Under the pieces are notes generated by a model, which did no database searches, was not told the DNA's origin, and saw only the letters and a list, made by a program, of their open reading frames with translations. The position numbers were made by a program, and so were the translations under genes. From contig JAGHBD010000111.1 in assembly GCA_021161135.1 (NCBI GenBank), forward strand, positions 1 through 10,667: a DNA stretch of 10,667 bases, given 5' to 3'. This document shows positions 5,194 through 10,667 of the stretch, one piece after another. How positions within the stretch are numbered: the stretch's first letter is position 1; the number at the start of each line of letters is the position of its first letter. Source of the DNA: Thermoplasmata archaeon. GTDB lineage: Archaea > Thermoplasmatota > E2 > UBA202 > JdFR-43.

Positions 5194-6483
5194 TTATGAA
5201 CAATTTGGCTGTAATGAAGGATGCCAGTCAAAAACAATGAAAGGATATACATTGGTAAATCTACTAAAATGAACACATATATATCCTTTGATTGGCTTTG
5301 GAAGAAGTTTATTCCAATCATCCCAGTAATTACCCTCCCATTTATTTGGAATAGATACCCTTTTTGATGGTATATATATTTCTGCAACTACTCCTGCTAA
5401 TTTTCCATAATCTATAAAGTCATTTTTTATGATGTAATTATTGCTGCAATATCCACCTATGGCGAGAAACCTTGAGTTTTTGATTATTTTATTATACCTT
5501 ATCGTATTGTTTCTTACGGGAAAATTAATTTCCTCGCCAGTTCCATCCATTTCTATTCCTGCCCACGAATTGTTATAGATTGTATTATTCTCTATAACAT
5601 TATAGCATGCTCCATACATTCTTATGGCTGTATCGCATGAAGAAATGTTGTTTTTGTATATGCGATTATAAGATGCTGATAATTTGATTCCTTCTCCACA
5701 TTTATATATGAAATTATCGTGGATTTCATTGTATGATGACGGACTAAAAACTTCCCATATTTCGATCCCAATCCTATTTTTATAAATGAGGTTGTAGGAA
5801 ATGTTGTTATGTCTGCCATAACATGAGATTCCTATGGAATTGTTATGAATAGTGTTTTCGTAAACAATATTGTATCTTCCGCCTACATAAATTGCTATGG
5901 AAAATTCTTCGCTACAATTACAAACATTATTGAAGATTACCTTATTTTTAAAGCCAGAGGAAAGTATTCCATCATCTCCCATGCCATCTATTGTGTTATT
6001 TGCAATAGTTGAATAATTTGCACTCATAACTATTGAAGGAGAGGCAAAAATGGTGTTATTTTCTATATGAATATTATGGGGTTTGTAAATTCGAGCTGCA
6101 AGTATGCCTCTGTTGGTAATATCAGAATCTATTAAATTCCTTATAACGAAATTTTTAACAGATGTATCATTCACTGCAATCCATATTGTTTCGGTACCAC
6201 TGCCGATTATAACTGGCTTTTCTCCATCTTCTATTATTCCAATCAATGAAATGCTTTTATTTATCACAATGCTTTCATTATAATATCCAGGATAAACATA
6301 AATTGTATAGCCATTTTCGGCAGCATTTATTGCATCCTGAATGCTGCTGTAATTTCCTTCACCGTTTCCACCTACATAAAGAATGTTTCCATTCTCGCAA
6401 TAGCAAGAGGTTTTAATTTGAAGAGAACCACTAAATGAAAATAGAAGTAAAAGAAATGAAATGGATAGGCATATCCACTTCAT
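5194..6483 (-). CDS. Secreted right-handed parallel beta-helix protein (NosD/CASH-like)
   Basis: This 429-residue protein begins with a signal peptide: Lys then a hydrophobic core ISFLLLLFSFSG, with export likely before about residue 22. A typical entry motif follows, YSSIQDAINAAENGYTIYVYPGYYNESI, abbreviated here as SSIQDAIN (about 46-53) to VYPGYYNES. From about 75 to 360 there are repeated turns of the type xNxIxxNxIYNNxxGI, the Asn-ladder pattern of PbH1/CASH beta-helices. The tail has GNYWDDW, common at the end of archaeal and NosD-like helices, and the protein ends DWHPSLQPNCS. Roughly fifteen Asn-x-Ser/Thr sequons are present, so it could be heavily N-glycosylated at the cell surface. 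Several Cys residues could form disulfides. There is no C-terminal membrane anchor or PKD domain, so it is probably released or held by other surface proteins. Ligand unknown. The gene stands alone with its own TATA-like element. Confidence 0.88.
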   Translation of the reverse strand: MKWICLSISFLLLLFSFSGSLQIKTSCYCENGNILYVGGNGEGNYSSIQDAINAAENGYTIYVYPGYYNESIVINKSISLIGIIEDGEKPVIIGSGTETIWIAVNDTSVKNFVIRNLIDSDITNRGILAARIYKPHNIHIENNTIFASPSIVMSANYSTIANNTIDGMGDDGILSSGFKNKVIFNNVCNCSEEFSIAIYVGGRYNIVYENTIHNNSIGISCYGRHNNISYNLIYKNRIGIEIWEVFSPSSYNEIHDNFIYKCGEGIKLSASYNRIYKNNISSCDTAIRMYGACYNVIENNTIYNNSWAGIEMDGTGEEINFPVRNNTIRYNKIIKNSRFLAIGGYCSNNYIIKNDFIDYGKLAGVVAEIYIPSKRVSIPNKWEGNYWDDWNKLLPKPIKGYICVHFSRFTNVYPFIVFDWHPSLQPNCS

Positions 6484-6503
6484 GAATTAAAAAATACTTT
6501 GCA

Positions 6504-6511
6504 TAATTTAT
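6504..6511 (-). promoter_or_regulatory. TATA-like element for the beta-helix gene
   Basis: Minus-strand ATAAATTA ends about 21 bases before the ATG at 6483. The match is weaker than at purD or rpl44e, but the position is right for a leaderless start. Confidence 0.4.
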
Positions 6512-6564
6512 GAGTTGCGAAAGTAAAAACGTCTCAAACGCTTTCATTTCTTTACGGAACAAAA

Positions 6565-6879
6565 TTATTTCCTTTTATTTTTCTTAATTTCAGCTTTGAG
6601 TCGTTTCTTCTCCATTTTTAATGCGGCTTTTATTTCTTTTTTCCTGATCTTCTCCATTTCCTTCTCTTCAGCTATCTTCGCCTTCGCCTCTCCAACATAT
6701 CTGTAGTATTTATACGTAAGAGCAATTGAAACAAGAATATATATGGAAAGAATAGACACAATGATAAGAGATACAATCCATGGAATGAAAATGAAGTAGC
6801 GTATGGCAAGAAATACAGATAACAATCCAAGTCCTGCCCATGCATGGTGGCGATATATTTCATACTTCTTTACCTTCAT
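6565..6879 (-). CDS. Two-helix membrane protein with lysine-rich cytoplasmic tail
   Basis: This 104-residue protein is not recognised as a named family. A short basic N-terminus (MKVKKYEIYRHH) precedes two hydrophobic helices at about residues 13-32 and 34-56. A tail of about 45 residues follows that is extremely rich in Lys/Glu/Arg, predicted helical and probably cytoplasmic (ends KAEIKKNKRK). Such a tail could bind nucleic acid, ribosomes or an acidic protein partner; this is inference. Its ATG overlaps the herA TGA as ATGA, and a strong GGAGGGAGG lies 11 bases upstream, so translation is coupled to herA. It is the last gene of the seven-gene operon. Confidence 0.78.
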   Translation of the reverse strand: MKVKKYEIYRHHAWAGLGLLSVFLAIRYFIFIPWIVSLIIVSILSIYILVSIALTYKYYRYVGEAKAKIAEEKEMEKIRKKEIKAALKMEKKRLKAEIKKNKRK

Positions 6880-8231
6880 ATTCTTCCCAGCCTCCCTCCA
6901 TGCATTGTCTCACGTGGCCTTATTTCCACGAAAATTGGCGCCGCCAGCGGGAGGCCCGCTATGATTGCCACGCCTACAGGAAGCATTTGTATTTCCTCTG
7001 CCGCCTTTGCATCCAAACCTTCAACGCTTGCCACTATTGCTTTCAAATCATTGGGGTTAGTTGTTTTAAGGATGATATGGGTATTGCATTGAGAAAGCAC
7101 GTTTTTATCAACCCTCGCCGCCCTCTGGCTCACAATGGCAAGGCCTACGCCAAATTTTCTTCCTTCCGATGCTATCGTCCTTATTATCTCGCCTGCAAAA
7201 CTTTTCCCCTGTCCCCTCTCAGGAGCGTATCTATGTGCCTCTTCTATAACAACAAGCACAGGAGGAATGCTTCCGTTTTTTCTCTCCTCAAAGATTTTAT
7301 TTAAAAGGAGGGCAACAAGTATTTCCTGAATATATGGAGGAACTCCTCGCAAATTTATTATTGAGCATCTGCCCTTTTTCACCATCTCTTTTAAAGGCGT
7401 ATAGGATGTGGAGAAGAGTTGCATTGAGATTATTTGTTCTATTTGCGGTAGCAAATGCCATTTTGCATTGCTCTTTGCCTCTTTAATTCCTTCAACGATA
7501 TCTTTCAGCATGTATATTTTCTTCTCTCTCGCCTTTTTAAATGCCTCATAAAGTATGCCTTTCTGGAGAGGGGTTGCATTGGGCAGTAAATTCAGCAAGT
7601 CCTGAAATGAAAGATTTGTTTCATCGAGGTAGAGAGGTATCGCTTCTCTATTTCTGCTGCATACAGGCGAGAATTCATAAACCTGTTTTGTATAGCCTTT
7701 TGGTTTTATTCCAAATCTTTTCATTGTTGCCATTTCCTGTTTATCTAAGTTGGGGCGGCGAAGTGAGGTATATTCTCCATGTGGGTCTATTATAACAACT
7801 GGTAACTCTCTTTTTATAAACTCCTCCACTATAACGCCAACCGTATAACTTTTCCCGCTTCCGCTTTTCGCAAGCACACAAAGATGCTTCTGTATGAGAA
7901 CATCTGGTGAGAGATGTACTCTTACTGTTGAATCTTTTATTACGCCAATGTAAATACCTTCATTACCTATCCCGAGCACTTTCTTGGCAAATTCTGGCTC
8001 AGCCCTATAAACTTTTGTGCCAACTTTGAATGGGCTTCTTGGCATATAACGGCGATCTGTCGAGCCGATTATGGTTGCATACGCAAACGTTCCTCCGCTG
8101 TGATGTTTTATTTCCCATATCTGGGCAAGAATATCATCCACCCTAACATAATCGTGCTTTCTCACTTCCTTCTCAGTTCTAAATACAAAAGATGATGTGC
8201 TGCTCTCCCGAATTTCTCCTATTTCCTCCAT
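6876..8231 (-). CDS. herA: HerA-like hexameric DNA translocase/helicase ATPase
   Basis: HerA ATPases of the FtsK/HerA superfamily form hexameric rings that pump double-stranded DNA, classically with nuclease NurA and Mre11-Rad50 in end resection. The protein has 451 residues, slightly shorter than the usual 480-600. Residues 1-110 fit the N-terminal HAS-barrel. Walker A is KSGSGKS (122-128), then IIDPHGEY (147-154). Walker B is VLVVIEEAHR (325-334), and SQRAAR (368-373) contains the conserved Gln sensor and arginine finger region. The C-terminal RPRETMHGGRLGRI is short. No nurA, mre11 or rad50 is in the window. The start overlaps the PAC2 stop by one base, and the stop overlaps the membrane-protein start by four. 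A HerA paralogue with a role other than repair is possible, given this neighbourhood. Confidence 0.9.
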   Translation of the reverse strand: MEEIGEIRESSTSSFVFRTEKEVRKHDYVRVDDILAQIWEIKHHSGGTFAYATIIGSTDRRYMPRSPFKVGTKVYRAEPEFAKKVLGIGNEGIYIGVIKDSTVRVHLSPDVLIQKHLCVLAKSGSGKSYTVGVIVEEFIKRELPVVIIDPHGEYTSLRRPNLDKQEMATMKRFGIKPKGYTKQVYEFSPVCSRNREAIPLYLDETNLSFQDLLNLLPNATPLQKGILYEAFKKAREKKIYMLKDIVEGIKEAKSNAKWHLLPQIEQIISMQLFSTSYTPLKEMVKKGRCSIINLRGVPPYIQEILVALLLNKIFEERKNGSIPPVLVVIEEAHRYAPERGQGKSFAGEIIRTIASEGRKFGVGLAIVSQRAARVDKNVLSQCNTHIILKTTNPNDLKAIVASVEGLDAKAAEEIQMLPVGVAIIAGLPLAAPIFVEIRPRETMHGGRLGRI

Positions 8232-9004
8232 TATCCTATGTATCTCAAATCCTCCTTCTTTTCCTTCTCTATAAGAGATTTTTCAAGGCTTTTTATTCTG
8301 TCTGTTATTCTCTTAACTTCCTCCGCTTTCTCATCGAGGCGAGCAAAACTTATTTTTATGCCAAGCAATTCCGTAAGAACCTTTATTACCTGCCTCGCCG
8401 AATTTGGATCGACTATATAACCAGATGTTTCTCCCATCAGACACGCTCCTTTAAAGCCACGAAGCATTCCTATACCGAGCAGCAGGCCCGAGGCGCCTAT
8501 TATGCCTCCTCCTTCCTCGCCTTTGAAGATTACTCCATGCTTCTTTAGCTCCTCCACAATTTCTGGATGTGTGGCTGCTCCTATAACGCGGGGCTTTTCA
8601 ACCTCCATACCTATGCCATATCCTCCCAAGGTATAAATCATATCAACGCCCATTTCTTCAGCAATATCAAGCACAGCCTCAGCAAGAATGTACTGTCCCC
8701 TTGGGCTCATTCCCTGAAAGTCTCCAGTGAGTATTATCATGTCCTTTCCTTTTCTCGTTCTTTTATAATACAGTTCATTTTTGACGAGCTTTATAGTTCC
8801 ATCTGCATTCACAAAAACCTGCGGTGGAAAATCATTTGAATAGATTTCAGCAAATTTCTTTGCCTTTATTTCATCTATTAAATGCTCCGCCGCAAGCTTG
8901 CCTACATTGCCGACGCCTGGCAACCCTTCAATGAGTACGGGGTTGCGGAGCTTTGGTTTTTCAATATACACAACCGTGGCTTCTTTTATTTTTACTTTTT
9001 CCAT
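8231..9004 (-). CDS. PAC2-family proteasome assembly chaperone homologue (PbaB-like)
   Basis: This 257-residue PAC2 (COG2047) protein is homologous to eukaryotic PAC2 and archaeal PbaA/PbaB, which assist or cap the 20S proteasome. The family signature [19 protein letters not shown] is at residues 25-43. It continues with [15 protein letters not shown] and a glycine-rich [12 protein letters not shown] block. The last 35 residues form a charged helix. Relatives bind the proteasome through a C-terminal hydrophobic-Tyr-X motif. Here the end is RYIG, with Tyr third from last, so the canonical motif is not met exactly. GGGAGG lies 7 bases upstream of the ATG, a strong ribosome binding site. The gene overlaps nop10 by 13 bases upstream and herA by one base downstream. 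Confidence 0.92.
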   Translation of the reverse strand: MEKVKIKEATVVYIEKPKLRNPVLIEGLPGVGNVGKLAAEHLIDEIKAKKFAEIYSNDFPPQVFVNADGTIKLVKNELYYKRTRKGKDMIILTGDFQGMSPRGQYILAEAVLDIAEEMGVDMIYTLGGYGIGMEVEKPRVIGAATHPEIVEELKKHGVIFKGEEGGGIIGASGLLLGIGMLRGFKGACLMGETSGYIVDPNSARQVIKVLTELLGIKISFARLDEKAEEVKRITDRIKSLEKSLIEKEKKEDLRYIG

Positions 9005-9153
9005 ATCAATTCCTCCCTTTTTAGCATCCTTCTGTATTTCCCATACTTATCCTGTGGAGAGAAGCGGGGCGGCTCCTTTTTATACGTCCTCTCTCCACAA
9101 ACTGGACATATATCCTTTAAAGTATATCTTTTGCATTTATAACAGTATTTCAT
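8992..9153 (-). CDS. nop10: H/ACA RNP protein Nop10
   Basis: This 53-residue protein is a core subunit of the box H/ACA ribonucleoprotein. With Cbf5, Gar1 and L7Ae it carries out RNA-guided pseudouridylation of rRNA and supports ribosome biogenesis. A rubredoxin-like zinc site is formed by Cys4, Cys7, Cys16 and Cys19. The family hallmark [15 protein letters not shown] occupies residues 28-42, the linear stretch that packs on Cbf5, and the C-terminal helix ends REELIWKK. Its ATG overlaps the aIF2-alpha TGA as ATGA. Its stop lies 13 bases inside the PAC2 gene, so all three are read from one mRNA. The length is normal for archaeal Nop10. Confidence 0.97.
   Translation of the reverse strand: MKYCYKCKRYTLKDICPVCGERTYKKEPPRFSPQDKYGKYRRMLKREELIWKK
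9012..9017 (-). promoter_or_regulatory. Ribosome binding site for the PAC2 gene
   Basis: Minus-strand GGGAGG is followed by 7 bases and the ATG at 9004. It lies inside the nop10 coding sequence and supports internal initiation on the polycistronic mRNA. Confidence 0.6.
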
Positions 9154-9929
9154 TTTAATTCTCTTTTGAATTCTCCTTCCCCGCCATGCTTTTTAATGTA
9201 ATCTATGCACTTCTCTACCCTTGCCCTCAGCTCTTTTTCCGCCGATTTATAATCGGGAGCCCTCACCTCTATCCTGTAAAGCGGGGCTGAAACATATCTT
9301 ACGCCAATCTCAATTTCTCCTTTGCTTCCCTCTATCATTTGCAAAGCTTTTTTAATATGCTTTATGCCATCTGGAGTTGGACATGTAATCTCAACATATG
9401 CTTTTATCTCAACATATGGGATAACGATATTCTCCTTCGCAATTTCAATAAATGGCTCAATCCACTCTCCTTCAAAACCTTCCTCCTCCAGAACTTTTTC
9501 ATTTCTTGCCACTTCTTCAAATGCTGAGTAAAGGCTACCGAATTTTTTAATGAGTTCGTAACCAAACTTTTCATAACATTCATCTACGCTCAACCCTACT
9601 TTTTTGCCAACCATTTCAAGGAGCTTCTTTGCCTTCTGCTCATTCTTCCACTGCTGTATTTTCTCTCTTTTCTGATGCTCATTCACCCTCTTCAAAGATA
9701 AATCAACATAGCCTTTCGATGGATCCACATCCATTACCTTGCAGACAATTCGCTGCCCTTCCCTCACATAATCCCTGATATTTTTAACCCATCCAGGGGC
9801 AACCTCCTTTATATGAATAAATCCTCTCTTCCCCGGATATTCTTCAAGCTCAACAAAAGCTCCAAATCCTTTTGCCTTAGTAACTGTGCATACCACCAGC
9901 TCGCCTTTTTCCGGCAGTTCTTTAAGCAT
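9150..9929 (-). CDS. eif2a: Translation initiation factor aIF2 alpha subunit
   Basis: This is the alpha subunit of the heterotrimeric factor that brings Met-tRNAi to the small ribosomal subunit. It has 259 residues, close to the usual 260-275. Residues 10-80 form an S1/OB domain ([20 protein letters not shown], then [20 protein letters not shown]). A helical domain follows at about 85-170, then the C-terminal alpha/beta domain that contacts the gamma subunit ([15 protein letters not shown] and onward). The loop after HIKEVA reads PGW, where many archaeal sequences have Ser; see findings. The start ATG lies within the last codons of rps27e (8-base overlap), preceded by GAGG. It sits in the widely conserved archaeal cluster rpl44e-rps27e-aif2a-nop10. 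Confidence 0.97.
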   Translation of the reverse strand: MLKELPEKGELVVCTVTKAKGFGAFVELEEYPGKRGFIHIKEVAPGWVKNIRDYVREGQRIVCKVMDVDPSKGYVDLSLKRVNEHQKREKIQQWKNEQKAKKLLEMVGKKVGLSVDECYEKFGYELIKKFGSLYSAFEEVARNEKVLEEEGFEGEWIEPFIEIAKENIVIPYVEIKAYVEITCPTPDGIKHIKKALQMIEGSKGEIEIGVRYVSAPLYRIEVRAPDYKSAEKELRARVEKCIDYIKKHGGEGEFKRELK

Positions 9930-10095
9930 GTCTCAATTCCTCTACTATTTCAGCCCTTATTTTCGCCTTCCCGCCCGTCGGCTCAGCAAGCAGCGTGCCA
10001 CATATATGGCATCTGACGGGCGTGCTTGCCTTGCTGAATATTATCTGCAGATTATTGCAATCTTTACATTTCACTTTATAAAAAGGCGATGCCAT
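9922..10095 (-). CDS. rps27e: Ribosomal protein eS27 (S27e)
   Basis: This 57-residue small-subunit protein is shared by archaea and eukaryotes. A four-cysteine zinc ribbon is formed by Cys10, Cys13, Cys29 and Cys32 (KCKDC then RCHIC). CGTLLAEPTGGKAKI follows, a strong eS27 signature. The C-terminal helix ends VEELRHA. ATG 10095 has the excellent ribosome binding site GAGGTGAT overlapping the rpl44e stop, with four bases between the genes. The stop overlaps the aIF2-alpha start by 8 bases. Length is normal for archaeal eS27. Confidence 0.97.
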   Translation of the reverse strand: MASPFYKVKCKDCNNLQIIFSKASTPVRCHICGTLLAEPTGGKAKIRAEIVEELRHA

Positions 10096-10098
10096 AAC

Positions 10099-10106
10099 AT
10101 CACCTC
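10099..10106 (-). promoter_or_regulatory. Ribosome binding site for rps27e
   Basis: GAGGTGAT matches the 16S rRNA 3' end complement (GGAGGTGATC) over eight bases. It overlaps the rpl44e TGA and fixes the rps27e start at 10095. Confidence 0.65.
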
Positions 10107-10378
10107 TTTATCTCAAATCTTTTTGCCCTTATACCCTTCTTCTGATGAGCTTTTCCACACTCCTTACATCTATATCTCAGAAAAACCCTTTTCGTTGGCT
10201 TTTCCCTTCCCTCTGGCTTTGGACGCGGATATCCACCGTAGCCTGCTGTCACACGCCTGAAACGGCGCTGTCCCCATTTTAGTTCTGATGCCTTCTTTTT
10301 CTTAACCCTTTCTATGGTATGCTCTGTATGGTGCTGGCAGTATGGGCAGTATGTTTTTATTACTGCAGGTCGAATCAT
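10100..10378 (-). CDS. rpl44e: Ribosomal protein eL42 (L44e)
   Basis: This 92-residue large-subunit protein sits near the E site in archaea and eukaryotes. Zinc ligands Cys11, Cys14, Cys71 and Cys74 appear as TYCPYC and [10 protein letters not shown]. The basic middle contains [20 protein letters not shown], where eL42 proteins carry the GYGGQ-like loop, and [10 protein letters not shown] follows. The frame is open 16 codons further upstream, but [14 protein letters not shown] is the family start. A TATA box ends 21 bases before this ATG, so the mRNA is likely leaderless. It is the first gene of the seven-gene operon reaching down to the membrane protein at 6565. Confidence 0.96.
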   Translation of the reverse strand: MIRPAVIKTYCPYCQHHTEHTIERVKKKKASELKWGQRRFRRVTAGYGGYPRPKPEGREKPTKRVFLRYRCKECGKAHQKKGIRAKRFEIKR

Positions 10379-10398
10379 GAGATGAAAATAAGCATCCA

Positions 10399-10406
10399 TA
10401 TATAAA
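10399..10406 (-). promoter_or_regulatory. TATA box of the rpl44e-to-membrane-protein operon
   Basis: Minus-strand TTTATATA ends 21 bases before the rpl44e ATG. It is the only good promoter seen upstream of the seven tightly packed genes, and it partly overlaps the T5 tract that follows lysS. Confidence 0.6.
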
Positions 10407-10408
10407 AA
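10404..10408 (-). terminator. T5 tract after lysS, overlapping the next promoter
   Basis: Minus-strand TTTTT starts 7 bases after the lysS stop and shares bases with the rpl44e TATA box. It is a plausible weak terminator, so some read-through into rpl44e may occur. Confidence 0.35.
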
Positions 10409-10415
10409 TGGTGGT

Positions 10416-10667
10416 TCACTCCACAAACTCCTTTATCCTTTTGACGACGAAATCCTTTCCTAATGACTGGAGAAAATAGCCTGCCCTCGGCCCTTGCTTC
10501 TTTGCTAGAAATATTTTGTATATGCATTCGAATGCTTTCTTTGCTGGAAAATTAATTTGCTTTGCTGTTTCATGTATGGTGGAATGAATCTTTTCTGCAT
10601 CCCATTCTATGGCATGAAAATTTCGAAGTAGTTCTTTCAAAAATTTTTTCTCCTCCTCGCTTAGCTC
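10416..10667 (-). CDS. lysS: Class I lysyl-tRNA synthetase, C-terminal fragment
   Basis: The last 83 codons of a gene whose 5' part lies beyond the right edge. The enzyme charges tRNA-Lys. The archaeal class I form (LysK type) is structurally unrelated to the bacterial/eukaryotic class II enzyme. The fragment shows the anticodon-binding alpha-helical end of class I Lys[38 protein letters not shown] and the terminal [11 protein letters not shown]. The KxxGPRxGxFL segment is the strongest identifier. Related class I enzymes such as GltX are less likely because of this signature. It reads in the same direction as rpl44e, with a T5 tract and a TATA box between them, so it is probably a separate transcription unit. 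Confidence 0.9.
   Translation of the reverse strand, partial: ELSEEEKKFLKELLRNFHAIEWDAEKIHSTIHETAKQINFPAKKAFECIYKIFLAKKQGPRAGYFLQSLGKDFVVKRIKEFVE

Noticed and set aside
5127..5387. 86-residue minus-strand frame at the 3' end of the beta-helix gene
   Set aside because: Mostly a shadow of the beta-helix C-terminus; considered as a frameshifted membrane anchor, but it lacks a convincing hydrophobic helix with basic end and the beta-helix already ends normally.
6520..6555. Hairpin terminator downstream of the 104-residue gene
   Set aside because: Only a 5-bp GTAAA/TTTAC pairing with a large loop could be found; too weak to call.
6840..7304. Plus-strand 154-residue frame opposite herA
   Set aside because: Antisense shadow of a strongly supported gene, with Cys/His-rich random composition and no promoter.
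9886..10260. Plus-strand 124-residue frame opposite rps27e and rpl44e
   Set aside because: Antisense to two certain ribosomal protein genes; no start signal.

Overview
The window reads as a chromosomal segment of an archaeon. It carries archaeal/eukaryotic-type translation genes (L44e, S27e, aIF2-alpha, Nop10, class I lysyl-tRNA synthetase), a PAC2-family proteasome-assembly chaperone homologue, a HerA ATPase and a GPN-loop GTPase. TATA boxes sit about 20-24 bases upstream of start codons. Moderately AT-rich DNA, leaderless first genes and a secreted Asn-rich beta-helix protein fit Euryarchaeota, plausibly Thermoplasmatota. That lineage assignment is inference.

Left end (1-1250): a decayed transposase-like reading frame on the minus strand (one in-frame stop, one frameshift) that still has a well-placed TATA box; a tRNA-Gly(TCC) on the minus strand whose 3' end faces the remnant; and a plus-strand gene for an almost entirely coiled-coil protein of unknown function.

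Middle left (1248-4629): a minus-strand purD-GPN GTPase transcription unit whose last stop codon abuts the stop of the coiled-coil gene. Upstream lies a minus-strand HycI-like hydrogenase maturation protease, and divergent from that a plus-strand creatininase-family hydrolase. The last two face each other across one palindromic TATA box.

Middle (4630-6483): two small membrane-protein genes (52 and 70 aa) that converge and share their stop codons through TTAA, two inverted repeats upstream of the second one, then a secreted parallel beta-helix protein on the minus strand.

Right (6565-10667): a compact seven-gene minus-strand operon, rpl44e - rps27e - aif2a - nop10 - PAC2 chaperone - herA - two-helix membrane protein. 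Every junction overlaps or is four bases. It is driven by a TATA box just upstream of rpl44e. The 3' end of class I lysS lies upstream. The first five genes couple ribosome components, initiation and rRNA pseudouridylation with proteasome assembly; HerA and the membrane protein are the unusual additions. Operon-leading genes look leaderless, while several internal operon genes have GGAGG- or GGTGAT-type ribosome binding sites.

No CRISPR array, intact insertion sequence, rRNA or origin is visible. No gene-free stretch exceeds 300 bases; the longest is the roughly 230 bases at the left end that hold the gene remnant.
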